Part shown: in pieces, positions 31,801 through 44,797 of the stretch | How the letters are laid out: every line of letters begins with the position of its first letter | How positions within the stretch are numbered: position 1 is the first letter of the stretch | Origin: Amphibalanus amphitrite | Lineage: Eukaryota; Arthropoda; Thecostraca; Balanomorpha; Balanidae | Reading direction: 5' to 3' | Assembly (NCBI RefSeq): GCF_019059575.1 | Contig: NW_024882211.1 | Coordinates: 248,001-312,000, forward strand | DNA length: 64,000 nucleotides | The notes under the pieces: model-generated | What the model saw: only the letters and a program-made list of their open reading frames with translations | The model's database searches: none | What the model was told of the DNA's origin: nothing | Made by a program: the position numbers and the translations under genes

Positions 31801-34800
31801 GGACTGTGTCTGGGTAAACGAGGGCTTTCGATTGATACCCATTTTTACCATAGCACCACTTTTTTTCCGTACAAAGGCGATTTTACGGATATTTTACGAG
31901 TCTAGGGGGCTTTACGGGCCTTAAACGTCAATGCAACGGGGACCGTTTTGGGGAAAGTTTCTCGGCTGGTGGTGGGGCACCTGTGTGCCAATTTTGAACG
32001 AAATCGGGGGGGACCCCCATTGACCCAAAATTTTGATTTTCCCGTAAAAACTTTGCTATGGGGAAAAAGTGAAATTTTCCTGCAGGACTGTGTCTGGGTA
32101 AACGAGAGCTTTCGAGTGATACCCATTTTTACCATAGCACCACTTTTTTGTCCGTACAAAGGCGATTTTACGGATATTTTACGAGTCTAGGGGGCTTTAC
32201 GGGCCTTAAACGTCAATGCAACGGGGACCGTTTTGGGGAAAGTTTCTCGGCTGGTGGTGGGGCACCTGTGTGCCGATTTTGAACGAAATCGGGGGGGACC
32301 CCCCATTGACCCAAAATTTTGATTTTCCCGTAAAAACTTTCCTATGGGGAAAAAGTGAAATTTTCCTGCAGGACTGTGTCTGGGTAAACGAGAGCTTTCG
32401 ATTGATACCCATTTTTACCATAGCACCACTTTTTTGTCCGTACAAAGGCGATTTTACGGATATTTTACGAGTCTAGGGGGCTTTACGGGCCTTAAACGTC
32501 AGTGCAACGGGGACCGTTTTGGGGAAAGTTTCTCGGCTGGTAGTGGGGCACCTGTGTGCCGATTTTGAACGAAATCGGGGGGGACCCCCCATTGACCCAA
32601 AATTTTGATTTTCCCGTAAAAACTTTCCTATGGGGAAAAAGTGAAATTTTCCTGCAGGACTGTGTCTGGGTAAACGAGAGCTTTCGATTGATACCCATTT
32701 TTACCATAGCACCACTTTTTTGTCCGTACAAAGGCGATTTTACGGATATTTTACGAGTCTAGGGGGCTTTACGGGCCTTAAACGTCAATGCAACGGGGAC
32801 CGTTTTGGGGAAAGTTTCTCGGCTGGTGGTGGGGCACCTGTGTGCCGATTTTGAACGAAATCGGGGGGGACCCCCCATTGACCCAAAATTTTGATTTTCC
32901 CGTAAAAACTTTCCTATGGGGAAAAAGTGAAATTTTCCTGCAGGACTGTGTCTGGGTAAACGAGAGCTTTCGAGTGATACCCATTTTTACCATAGCACCA
33001 CTTTTTTGTCCGTACAAAGGCGATTTTACGGATATTTTACGAGTCTAGGGGGCTTTACGGGCCTTAAACGTCAATGCAACGGGGACCGTTTTGGGGAAAG
33101 TTTCTCGGCTGGTAGTGGGGCACCTGTGTGCCGATTTTGAACGAAATCGGGGGGGACCCCCCATTGACCCAAAATTTTGATTTTCCCGTAAAAACTTTCC
33201 TATGGGGAAAAAGTGAAATTTTCCTGCAGGACTGTGTCTGGGTAAACGAGAGCTTTCGATTGATACCCATTTTTACCATAGCACCACTTTTTTGTCCGTA
33301 CAAAGGCGATTTTACGGATATTTTACGAGTCTAGGGGGCTTTACGGGCCTTAAACGTCAATGCAACGGGGACCGTTTTGGGGAAAGTTTCTCGGCTGGTG
33401 GTGGGGCACCTGTGTGCCGATTTTGAACGAAATCGGGGGGGACCCCCCATTGACCCAAAATTTTGATTTTCCCGTAAAAACTTTCCTATGGGGAAAAAGT
33501 GAAATTTTCCTGCAGGACTGTGTCTGGGTAAACGAGAGCTTTCGATTGATACCCATTTTTACCATAGCACCACTTTTTTGTCCGTACAAAGGCGATTTTA
33601 CGGATATTTTACGAGTCTAGGGGGCTTTACGGGCCTTAAAGGTCAATGCAACGGGACCGTTTTGGGGAAAGTTTCTCGGCTGGTGGTGGGGCACCTGTGT
33701 GCCGATTTTGAACGAAATCGGGGGGGACCCCCCATTGACCCAAAATTTTGATTTTCCCGTAAAAACCTTCCTATGGGGAAAAAGTGAAATTTTCCTGCAG
33801 GACTGTGTCTGGGTAAACGAGAGCTTTCGATTGATACCCATTTTTACCATAGCACCACTTTTTTGTCCGTACAAAGGCGATTTTACGGATATTTTACGAG
33901 TCTAGGGGGCTTTACGGGCCTTAAACGTCAGTGCAACGGGACCGTTTTGGGGAAAGTTTCTCGGCTGGTAGTGGGGCACCTGTGTGCCGATTTTGAACGA
34001 AATCGGGGGGGACCCCCCATTGACCCAAAATTTTGATTTTCCCGTAAAAACTTTCCTATGGGGAAAAAGTGAAATTTTCCTGCAGGACTGTGTCTGGGTA
34101 AACGAGAGCTTTCGATTGATACCCATTTTTACCATAGCACCACTTTTTTGTCCGTACAAAGGCGATTTTACGGATATTTTACGAGTCTAGGGGGCTTTAC
34201 GGGCCTTAAACGTCAATGCAACGGGGACCGTTTTGGGGAAAGTTTCTCGGCTGGTAGTGGGGCACCTGTGTGCCGATTTTGAACGAAATCGGGGGGGACC
34301 CCCCATTGACCCAAAATTTTGATTTTCCCGTAAAAACTTTCCTATGGGGAAAAAGTGAAATTTTCCTGCAGGACTGTGTCTGGGTAAACGAGAGCTTTCG
34401 ATTGATACCCATTTTTACCATAGCACCACTTTTTTGTCCGTACAAAGGCGATTTTACGGATATTTTACGAGTCTAGGGGGCTTTACGGGCCTTAAACGTC
34501 AATGCAACGGGGACCGTTTTGGGGAAAGTTTCTCGGCTGGTGGTGGGGCACCTGTGTGCCGATTTTGAACGAAATCGGGGGGACCCCCCATTGACCCAAA
34601 ATTTTGATTTTCCCGTAAAAACTTTCCTATGGGAAAAAAGTGAAATTTTCCTGCAGGACTGTGTCTGGGTAAACGAGAGCTTTCGATTGATACCCATTTT
34701 TAACATAGCACCACTTTTTTGTCCGTACAAAGGCGATTTTACGGATATTTTACGAGTCTAGGGGGCTTTACGGGCCTTAAACGTCAATGCAACGGGGACC

Positions 34801-36700
34801 GTTTTGGGGAAATTTTCTCGGCTGGTAGTGGGGCACCTGTGTGCCGATTTTGAACGAAATCGGGGGGACCCCCCATTGACCCAAAATTTTGATTTTCCCG
34901 TAAAAGCTTTCCTATGGGGAAAAAGTGAAATTTTCCTGCAGGACTGTGTCTGGGTAAACGAGAGCTTTCGATTGATACCCATTTTTACCATAGCACCACT
35001 TTTTTGTCCGTACAAAGGCGATTTTACGGATATTTTACGAGTCTAGGGGGCTTTACGGGCCTTAAACGTCAATGCAACGGGGACCGTTTTGGGGAAAGTT
35101 TCTCGGCTGGTAGTGGGGCACCTGTGTGCCGATTTTAAACGAAATCGGGGGGGACCCCCCATTGACCCAAAATTTTGATTTTCCCGTAAAAACTTTCCTA
35201 TGGGGAAAAAGTGAAATTTTCCTGCAGGACTGTGTCTGGGTAAACGAGAGCTTTCGATTGATACCCATTTTTACCATAGCACCACTTTTTTGTCCGTACA
35301 AAGGCGATTTTACGGATATTTTACGAGTCTAGGGGGCTTTACGGGCCTTAAACGTCAATGCAACGGGGACCGTTTTGGGGAATTTTTCTCGGCTGGTAGT
35401 GGGGCACCTGTGTGCCGATTTTGAACGAAATCGGGGGGGGGACCCCCCATTGACCCAAAATTTTGATTTTCCCGTAAAAACTTTCCTATGGGGAAAAAGT
35501 GAAATTTTCCTGCAGGACTGTGTCTGGGTAAACGAGAGCTTTCGATTGATACCCATTTTTACCATAGCACCACTTTTTTGTCCGTACAAAGGCGATTTTA
35601 CGGATATTTTACGAGTCTAGGGGGCTTTACGGGCCTTAAAGGTCAATGCAACGGGGACCGTTTTGGGGAAAGTTTCTCGGCTGGTGGTGGGGCACCTGTG
35701 TGCCGATTTTGAACGAAATCGGGGGGGACCCCTCATTGACCCAAAATTTTGATTTTCCCGTAAAAACTTTCCTATGGGGAAAAAGTGAAATTTTCCTGCA
35801 GGACTGTGTCTGGGTAAACGAGAGCTTTCGAGTGATACCCATTTTTACCATAGCACCACTTTTTTGTCCGTACAAAGGCGATTTTACGGATATTTTACGA
35901 GTCTAGGGGGCTTTACGGGCCTTAAACGTCAATGCAACGGGGACCGTTTTGGGGAAAGTTTCTCGGCTGGTGGTGGGGCACCTGTGTGCCGATTTTGAAC
36001 GAAATCGGGGGGGACCCCCCATTGACCCAAAATTTTGATTTTCCCGTAAAAACTTTCCTATGGGGAAAAAGTGAAATTTTCCTGCAGGACTGTGTCTGGG
36101 TAAACGAGAGCTTTCGAGTGATACCCATTTTTACCATAGCACCACTTTTTTGTCCGTACAAAGGCGATTTTACGGATATTTTACGAGTCTAGGGGGCTTT
36201 ACGGGCCTTAAACGTCAGTGCAACGGGACCGTTTTGGGGAAAGTTTCTCGGCTGGTAGTGGGGCACCTGTGTGCCGATTTTGAACGAAATCGGGGGGGAC
36301 CCCCCATTGACCCAAAATTTTGATTTTCCCGTAAAAACTTTCCTATGGGGAAAAATTGAAATTTTCCTGCAGGACTGTGTCTGGGTAAACGAGAGCTTTC
36401 GATTGATACCCATTTTTACCATAGCACCACTTTTTTGTCCGTACAAAGGCGATTTTACGGATATTTTACGAGTCTAGGGGGCTTTACGGGCCTTAAACGT
36501 CAATGCAACGGGGACCGTTTTGGGGAAAGTTTCTCGGCTGGTAGTGGGGCACCTGTGTGCCGATTTTGAACGAAATCGGGGGGGACCCCCCATTGACCCA
36601 AAATTTTGATTTTCCCGTAAAAACTTTCCTATGGGGAAAAAGTGAAATTTTCCTGCAGGACTGTGTCTGGGTAAACGAGAGCTTTCCATTGATACCCATT
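31801..36700 (-). repeat. ~286-bp satellite array, reverse orientation (about 17 units)
   Basis: Same unit as the left array, read on the minus strand, with 284-288-bp spacing. The first unit after the switch carries changes (a missing base in the TTTTTTTCCG word near 31867, GAGGGCTTTCG for GAGAGCTTTCG). The last unit runs into the unique terminal sequence exactly as its mirror does on the left. Confidence 0.95.
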
Positions 36701-36833
36701 TTTACCTCCTTGTGACGTCATTTCTAGGGGAAAACGGGTCATAAAGGTTTCCCTCTACCGTGGCCTTTTTTCCCCCTACCGAATCTGAGCTGTGCTGAAC
36801 CTGTGCTGAATCTGTGCCAACTTCCGTTACATA

Positions 36834-38080
36834 GAAAAAGAAATCACGCCTAGGTAAAGGCAGGTAAAAGCTTAATAAAATATTATCTAAAATAACTCTT
36901 AGATGTATTTCTGGATTTTCGGCAAGTCCAATTACATAATATAAAACTGGCGCTTTATGTTCTAACTGGTGTGTGAGTGACCGCTAACAGAAAATGCTGA
37001 TCAACGGAGCCAATGGCATTAGATTATAAGTGAGCATGAACCTTACTTACGGTTAATTCACATGATGGTGAAAACCCTGAACACGTAATTCACATGATGG
37101 TGAAAACCCTGAACACAATATTTCTTACGCGAGCTGTTGACTTTACTAATAAAATGACGTCTTTTTCTGAAAATGTTAAAATTTGATACTTAATATTTGT
37201 TTGAGAACAAGCTTTTAACTGTATAACATTATCATTTATAAATTATAATTTCTATGGCTATTTATATTGAAACAAAACAATTTTTTGCCACTTCTTTGCT
37301 ATTGACGTCACTAAAGACTCAATTAAAATTTTTGATTGAAAGAGGCAATTGTGGCTCGCACGTCCTTGGGGGTTTGATCGAAGATCATTATTTGGAAAAA
37401 TTAAAATAGATGAATGTTTTTTCTTTCTTTGATGCTCACTAGTGTTTTGATGCCTTGCATATCAAATTAGTTTGAGACTTGTTCAGAAGGCTGCTTCAAG
37501 CCTGGCATATCACACCCCAGAAAATATGCAAGGTAAGGAAGAAGCAAGAGTTTTGACTAGACAATCACTGTTTGACAGTACATCAACTTCAGTTTCATTT
37601 TCCATACCTAACATTGATAATGAAAAGCATCAGGGTCTGTTGTTCTGTCCCACAACCATGCTTCAGGATTTGGCATTAGATGTCTATACTGCTAGTGCTT
37701 CTATTCTGGTTCGTTGTTTATGTTTTCTGCTGATGTAGGCACCTACCTACCTACCTACCCATCTTTCTCAACAACTTGCAAGGGCTTGTGTAGGCATGCG
37801 TTGCGCATCAGGCTTCAGGCCTTCGGCCTAAAGCCAGATACACAACCACTTAACCTATGATGCTTCATGAGCTTGAGAATCTATAGCCCATTGCAATGTG
37901 CTTTTGGCTATATGTTTCAACTAAAAACAACTTATTATATACTATTTGGTTGCATTTCATTGAAAGTATCCACGGCCGGCTGATGGCTGGCTGCCCACAG
38001 TTTGCCACGGCTGTGGGCGGCTGTGGCTGTGGAGCCACGGCTGCGGGGCGGCTAGGCTGTGGAAAATTGCAGCCGTGCAG
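36834..38080. other. No gene recognised; short duplication and simple repeats
   Basis: AT-rich. A ~33-bp direct tandem duplication (AATTCACATGATGGTGAAAA followed by CCCTGAACAC) lies at 37051-37114. (CTAC)n is at 37741-37758. 37975-38065 is built from GGCTGTGG/CCACGGC words. The longest frame (37472-37738) shows no known domain. Confidence 0.45.
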
Positions 38081-38450
38081 AACTCTAGCTCAAAGGGCCC
38101 TTAGAAGGCCTCAATGGGAACTCAAGAGACGTTAAACGGCCCTCAAAAGGCTTGAAAGGGCCCTCTGCTGATGGCAAAGGGCTCGCACCTGAGTCAATAA
38201 GAGCCTTGTCAAAAACGGACCTGAGAAATCTTGCCGCCCCTGGTTATCTGCGGGACTCCTACAGTTACCTGAGTGGCCCCCGTTTACTGAGGGGCCCTGG
38301 TTTTGATGGATTCCCTGGTTACTTGAGGGGCGCCTAGTTACCAGAGGGGCCCATGGTCACCTGGTGGGCCCCTGATCAATTGAAAACCCCTGGTCATCTG
38401 AAACGCCTCTGATTACCTATGGGGTCCCTGATCACTTGGATTCAGTGACA
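38081..38450. repeat. GGGGCCC-rich degenerate minisatellite
   Basis: Units of ~20-25 bp such as CCTGGTTACCTGAGGGGCCC. The right side merges into CAGTGACATAGCAAGGGAGC (38445), similar to the ends of the CAGTG elements at 8281 and 39632. No coding meaning. Confidence 0.6.
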
Positions 38451-38883
38451 TAGCAAGGGAGCGAGGGGGTACGTGCCCGTTATCGGGTTTAGGGTTCCTT
38501 CTAAACCGAGGGGCCCTGCGGCGCCAGTTGGTAGCAGAGGGTTCGCGCTGGCCGCACTTCAACTCGGAAGGACACCAGAGTGCTTGTGGGGGGACGTTTT
38601 TGGCTCCTGTGTAGCCACAATTATCTTCATAAAGGCCAAAAGTCGGTTTCTGAGAGACCTCGCCGGCCGCTCAGGGCCCTAGTAACGGCATATGAGGGAT
38701 TGGCTGTTATGGCTCTACATCCGTCTGTGATAGACACACGGCCCACACCAGTGTTTAGATTCTAAAGGCACCCACAACGACAACTGCGAGGCCCCTCGTG
38801 CCACCTCCAAGGGACCCCCACCAGCGCATCCCCGCGCCCCGTAGGGGGGGGGGGGGGGCGAAACGGCCCCCCGTGTCCTTTTC
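38451..38883. other. No gene; left end of a TTAA-type element at 38833
   Basis: At 38833-38873, CCCGCGCCCCGTAGGGGGG then GCGAAACGGC and a C-run match the ends at 22211 and 49526, but TTAA is lost. It is cut at 38884 by the LINE tail. The rest holds nothing recognisable. Confidence 0.45.
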
Positions 38884-39631
38884 GGTCGATAGATACAGAT
38901 AGATACAGATACAGACTTTAATTAAGGTCATCCATGGAAGTCATGGCTATTAGGACCTCTCGTCACGGTTTTAAAAATGATACATGGATAACATCACATG
39001 CAATCTCACAGAACATTCACTCGCACACGAAGAAGTCAGTCAGGCGCTAAATCTACCAGGTGACGCTTCAGATGACGTCCAAACCGCGACGCGGGGAGTT
39101 CGATGAGGTCTCGCGGCAGACCATGTACCGAGTCGGTCCACGGCAGGCAAAGCGGCGACGGCCCATCTCCGTCCTGGACCGGGGGACTGACAACAGTCCA
39201 TCCTGAGTCCATCCTGCCGCGTCATGCGGTCGGCCGCCGCACGGGCCTCCGCGACAGTGGACAGCCCAGCCGCCAGCTGCTCCGGCTCGCCAGACCGGAG
39301 CACGCGGTGCAGCACGCAGAGAGTGTGGGTATGATGCTATGCCCTCCGCGCTGAGCCAGCCCAGTCTTTGAAGTAGGTCGGAGACGTGGTCGTATTTCCT
39401 ACGACCGAAAATGATTTTTGCCGAGTAATTTATAATCTTTTGAATGCGAGAGAGGTTGCTTTTTTGCCATTTCCGTATACCGAAATACAGTAGCGAATTT
39501 GAGAGAAGACTAGGGCGTGGATCAGCGCGGAGAGCACGGCCGCGGGCAGGTGCCCCCTAAGATGCGACAGACCAGTCAAAACTCCAAAGCAGCGCTGAGT
39601 GATGATGGAAACATGACGTCCCAGCTCAGGG
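38884..39631 (-). mobile_element. LINE, 3' part (C-terminus, 3' UTR and tail)
   Basis: On the minus strand, frames (with shifts) encode RHVSIITQRCFGVLTGLSHL, an AAVLSALIHALVFSQIRYC block and VYG, then the C-terminal EQLAAGLSTVAEARAAADR region and a GRRWAVAALPAVDRL block. The 3' UTR matches the copy at 237-590 and ends in a tail of AGATACAGATAG-like units at 38884-38915. Its first codons continue directly from the LINE part ending at 44798 (a DSTLSWD-type motif spans the junction with one base missing), so the two are one insertion. Confidence 0.82.
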
Positions 39632-40744
39632 CAGTGACGCAGCCAGGATTTCATTTCGGGGGGGGGGGGTCATCACCTCCAAAGCGGGCCCCTAGTGTGC
39701 GGGCCCCCCACCCATTTTTCAGAATTTCTCCATATTTCATACACATTCTGCTGAGCGGGCCCCCTTTACCTGCACGATAACCCTGAGCGAGTTTGAATCA
39801 GAACATTTGGATAGAACAATAGCTCGGTAAACCCGGTGTTCAATTTTTACGCAAAATGACCACGACAGAAATATGTCACTATGATGTAAGAATTCGTATC
39901 TTTCGAGGCCGAAATGTGCCCCTTCCACAATATGCATAGCATATATGCAATCGGAACTGTTGCCTGCTTCTGTCGGACAATTAACTAGTCCCATGTGCCT
40001 GTTCTAAGTCATCTTATATTGGCTGCTTTAGTAGATTGTGCCTTTATTCTTCTTCATTACGTGAATTCGCTCACAAGAAGTTTTAACCCTCGCGGCACAG
40101 GGGGAAGGGGCAACCCTCCTAGTTTTTTTTTCGCGAATAACTTGCGTAAAAAGCGGCTGATCGCGACGTAACTTTCAGTACCCTCGCGTTGATCAATTTT
40201 ACACTTTTACACCTACCCTAGAAATTTTATGACCCTGACCCAAATGACCTAAAGGTCAATTCAAGGTCAAATTCCGACCTTAAGGTCGGAAAGTAGGCCA
40301 AAGTTGGCCTACTTTCCGAGACCATGTTTGGCCAGAATCGCGGTTCGGCGCATGCCGGCTCGCATTAGCGGCGCGTTTGCGTCCTTTCGTGGTTTCAAGC
40401 GTTCAAACATGTGATTTGATGTTGCTCCCATGCATAAGGGTGGATGTCAATGTCACCTGAAGGTCAGGTCAGTTCATTGACCTATGAGGACCTCAGTACA
40501 CTTTTTCAAGCTATATGCATGTTTCTAAGCTAGTTTTTGTTTAGCTGAATTCGAATTTAGCAACCATTTGAACATTTAAGTAGTTTTGGTGCCTTCGTAG
40601 CATGTTACGAAGCTGTCAGAGGCGGTTGATACGTATGTACTACGAATACCCGTCACGATCCATACTGGTTGACCTGACCTGACCTGACCTGACCCGACCT
40701 GGCCTAAATGCATAAAGACATCATCTGTGATCAAAACTAACATA

Positions 40745-42029
40745 CAGGGTGTTGCAGGTAAATTGGAAATTTTCAGACCTAATTTCAACATGCTATTAAT
40801 ACGGTGAATAAAAACACAGAAAGTTGAAACTTCGCACGTGTATTGTGTCATGTACGCACAGCCTTGTCACTCGATGTGACCGCCGTCGGCGTCCCGCACC
40901 CTCTCGAGACGGCGCCGGAAAGCGGAGCACGCGCGCCGGGCCTCGTCCTGGTCAATGGTGCTGACTGCCTTCCTGATGGCCTTCTTCAGGTCAGAAACGT
41001 TGGCAGGAGTGGTCGAGTTGGACTTTTGTTCTACCACGCCCCACATCCAAAAGTCGCATGGATTCAAGTCAGGCGAGTTGGAGGGCCATATGTCCTTGGG
41101 TACATATAGGGGGATCCTCTGGCTCAGGAAATCTTGCACCCTCTGGGAAGCATGTGCTGGGGCGGAGTCTTGCACCAGCATGACATTGCTCAAGTCATAG
41201 TATTTTATCATCCAGGGGATGAGAGACTCCTTCAGGATGGTCAAATACGCGTCAGTGTCGATCATCACACCAGCAGGTATGAAATGGGGCGGCATTATGC
41301 GGCCATCACTTGCGACGGCCCCGAACACCATTACCTACTGATGCCGGATTTTTGCCTTTCATCACGGGAGCCACTTCATCAGGGCTGTAGGCGATAGCCC
41401 GCGAGTTCCTGCGGTTGGCGACCTCTTCTACGATGAACTTTTTCTCATCGACAAATACTCTGACGTCACTCCCGAGGTGCTTGAGGAGATTGAGGACCTT
41501 CGGTGCCCTTCCCTTCGTATCGCTCTTGCTGGTTCGGTCAGGAGGCTTCGTCGTTTTCTGGTAAACGACTTCATCCCGAGGTCCTCTCTCACGGCTCTGC
41601 TGATGGTGCTCTTGCTCACGTGACGGGCACGCGCAAGCTTGTTCATCGAGGTCCTCGTTTTTGCCTGTATCGAGCGTTTTAAGCCGCTCAGGAATGTTGG
41701 TGTCCGTTTTCGGTCACTGCGAGGTGTGTGAGAACGTCGAGCGACATCCCCTCCAGCTCCTACAGTCGCGATAGTTCGGTACACGGTAGACTTTGGGTAC
41801 CCAGTTAAACTTATTATGTCCTTCGCGCTCTGTCCGGCGCGAACTAACTCACCAATCGTTTCCCTCCGACACTGCTCCATGATTGCGCGATATGTTAGGA
41901 TTAAAATTTCAATATCAAATGAAAAACAATTGTTGAAATTATATTGTGTCAAATTTCCATGATGTTCCTCCGCATAGCAAATTTTTTGTAAGGCCATGAA
42001 CTTAGTCCCAATTTATCTGCAACACCCTG
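40745..42029 (-). mobile_element. Tc1/mariner transposon, complete but decayed
   Basis: Inverted ends CAGGGTGTTGCAG(G/A)TAAAT at 40745 and 42029 with TA on both sides (40743-40744 and 42030-42031). Length about 1.28 kb is normal for mariner. The un-inserted site is visible in the related element at about 13608-13640. The single transposase gene runs on the minus strand. Confidence 0.9.
40867..41880 (-). pseudogene. Mariner-type transposase with two frameshifts
   Basis: Begins at an ATG at 41880 (MEQCRRETIGELVRAG). Domains in order: two N-terminal helix-turn-helix segments (SAKDIISLTGYPKSTVYRTI; SMNKLARARHVSKSTISRAV), then a DDD catalytic core: VFVDEKKF (about 41450), VQDSAPAHAS (about 41170), SPDLNPCDFWMW (about 41050). 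By count the last two acidic residues are 37 residues apart, so DD37D spacing rather than the classic DD34D. Frameshifts lie near 41530 and near 41340; the core between them is in another phase. It ends with a stop at 40867-40869. Inactive. Confidence 0.88.
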
Positions 42030-42567
42030 TAATGTTCGTGATCAGCACTCCGAAAAGCCCTCGCACCCACATTTTACGACGTTCTAACAGGTCAAGATTT
42101 TCCCGACTTTTGGGTCATTGACCTGACCTGGAAGGTCAACCAATGACCTAGGACCTTTAAATTGGGATCATCGGCTTCCTCTCGTCACGGGCATCACGCT
42201 CGTTTTATTCCGCGAAGTTCTAGCTCGATCATGGGCCAAACGCGAGGGGGGTCGTAATTGTGCCGTCGAAGGACGCAAAATGGCCTGTGCCGGCGAGGGT
42301 TAACGCGCTCACGAGACATGTATTGCCTTGGGCCGGGTTTGTTGTGGTGTGATGATGTGGTGACGTAGATTCTGTATGTTACCGTGGTCCCGGCATGGTG
42401 TTACTTAGCGCGGGGTAGGTATAGGCTAGAGTGACCGTTGCACCCAGTGCGCTGAAATTTACGCAACCGATGGAACAAGGATGGCAACGTGCCTGTGAGG
42501 GGTCTCAGCTCAATCGGGCCGGTGGTGAGGACATGGCGCGTGCTCAAAAAGTGCACATTCGCGTCAT

Positions 42568-43100
<533 letters not shown>

Positions 43101-43102
<2 letters not shown>

Positions 43103-43880
43103 CGGCTTGCAAAATCGGGCGAAAATAGCTAAATTTGCCCGACACGGGTCCGGTCCCCGTGCAGTATCTCGGTAACCGTGAGTCCGATCGGCACGGGGAG
43201 CACAGTATCGTATATGATAATCGAACGGGCTATCGAATGGTGTGCGGTGCAGGGATGACACGTGCCACGTGCACCCGTTAGGGCACTTATGCTTGAAAAA
43301 TTGACTTTTGGACGGATTTTGGACTTAATGCTATTTTCGGGTGACTGTCAGACGGAGCGGGTTCAAACAACGCCTGTTGTCAAGAAAAACGTACCGCCTC
43401 TCATGGAAAACTTGTGAAAAGCTAATAGATCAAAAACAAGGTGGAACAAATCGCTAAAGAAAATGGCATTTGTTCATGACTTACCTACTTAATTACACGG
43501 GTTTTGCTGCATAAACTGGTACGTTTGACAATTGAAAATGGCATAGTTGAAAAGAGCATTCAATGTTGTCCAAGATCCATTCATCGCTTTTGCATGAAGA
43601 GCAACAATATTCTTAAAAATATAAACGTTTCAAACCTCTACATAGTAATTCATCGATGGCCTCCATTTTTAAATAGGTAGCCTACGTCAACCTATGTTAT
43701 AAAATATACTTGACATGTTCTATGGTAGAACGCATGGTTATCAGACACGAGCACCTCGATGCGATGGATATTTTTTCCCAAACCAAAATACTTAGCCGTC
43801 AAAAGGCAATCGACCGAAATGGATAAATAACCCACGGACACAAGACCAACCAAACGCCCACCGATTGAAAATACCCCTTA
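43101..43880. other. No gene recognised
   Basis: Between the microsatellites and the minisatellite, inside the hAT-like element. 43130-43270 contains CGGTCCCCGTGCAGTATCTC and CACGTGCCACGTG words of the dispersed family seen at 3830-4790. The rest is AT-rich with no frame of interest. Confidence 0.45.
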
Positions 43881-43899
43881 TTCGCGTTGCGGAGCAAGC

Positions 43900-44570
43900 G
43901 GGTCACCCTAGGGGGCCCCATTCACCCGAGGGCCCGGGCTCTATCCACACGGGGGCCCGAGCCCTATCGACACGGGGGCCCGAGCCCTATCCACACGGGG
44001 GCCCGGGCCACGTCCACCTGGGCTCCGGCCCCCATCCAACCGGGGCTCCGGGGCCCGTCCACCAGGGGGCCCGAGCCCCATCCACCCGGGGCCCGGGCCC
44101 CATCCACCCGGGGGTCCGGGCCCCGTCCACCAGAGGGCCCGGGCCCCATCCACCCAGGGGGCCAGGGCCCGTTCTCCCAAGGGCCCGGGCCCCATCCACC
44201 CGGGGATCCGGGCCCCGTCCACCCAGGGCTCGGGGCCCGTTCTCTCGGGGCCCGGGCCCATCCACCGGGGGCCCCGGGCCCCATTTATCCGGGGGCCCGG
44301 ACCCGTTCTCCCGGGGGTTCGGGCCCCGTCCACCCGGGACTCGGGGCCCGTTCTCCCGGGGCTCGGGGCCCGTTCTCCCGGGGACCCGGACCCATCCACC
44401 GGGGGCCCCGGACCCCATCCATCGGGGGCCCGGGCCTAATCCACCGGGGGCCCGGACCCATCCACGGGGGCCCGGGTCCCATCCACCCAGGGGGCCCGGG
44501 CCCGTTCTCCCGGGGGCCCGGGCCCCATCCACCTGGAGCCCCAGGCCGACCCCTCACCCCTGGTGTCCCA
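43900..44570. repeat. ~21-bp minisatellite, GGGCCCGGGCCC core
   Basis: About 30 imperfect units of the type GGGGGCCCGGGCCCCATCCA. Gly/Pro-rich frames are open on both strands by composition only. Self-complementary cores could fold strongly. Confidence 0.9.
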
Positions 44571-44612
44571 GTAGGCATTTCTCGAAGCGGGCCCGTCTAA
44601 TTAGACTAGGAC

Positions 44613-44723
<111 letters not shown>

Positions 44724-44797
44724 AGCGGGCCCCCGACAGAAATTTCGGGGGGGGGGGGGTCAGCTGACCCTCTGACCCCCCCTGGCTGCGCCACTGG

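Larger units (their letters stand above)
27223..36831. mobile_element. Giant foldback-like element with satellite arms
   Basis: Both ends start TGTAACGGAAGTTGGCACAG and are inverted copies of each other over about 130 bp of unique sequence with a single visible mismatch (near 27266 and its counterpart), before running into the satellite. TA flanks both sides (27221-27222 and 36832-36833), which fits one TA target in a sequence GGTAGAAAA. The left arm (27223-31701) and right arm (31801-36831) are inverted arrays of the same ~286-bp unit; a 99-bp spacer at the switch is itself a broken unit. No transposase frame is present. Drosophila Foldback and Galileo elements also have very long termini made of subrepeats, but they make longer target duplications, so a TA-targeting superfamily is more likely here. 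Classification is inference; the structure is directly visible. Confidence 0.8.
40087..42299. mobile_element. piggyBac-like AGGTCA-rich element carrying a mariner
   Basis: Left end CCCTCGCGGCACAGG and inverted right end CCCTCGCCGGCACAGG with TTAA on both sides (40083-40086 and 42300-42303). Its interior is the reverse complement of the element at 13334-14222 (for example a TGACCT array at 40672-40700). Without the mariner it would be about 0.93 kb, close to the 0.89 kb of that relative. Confidence 0.82.

Noticed and set aside
27353-36699. Dozens of 68-92-codon frames on both strands, nearly identical to each other.
   Set aside because: They are the same satellite unit read repeatedly. Frames occur on both strands, change with single-base indels and have no domain.
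27223-36831. CRISPR array.
   Set aside because: The units are ~286 bp direct repeats without spacers, and the context is eukaryotic.
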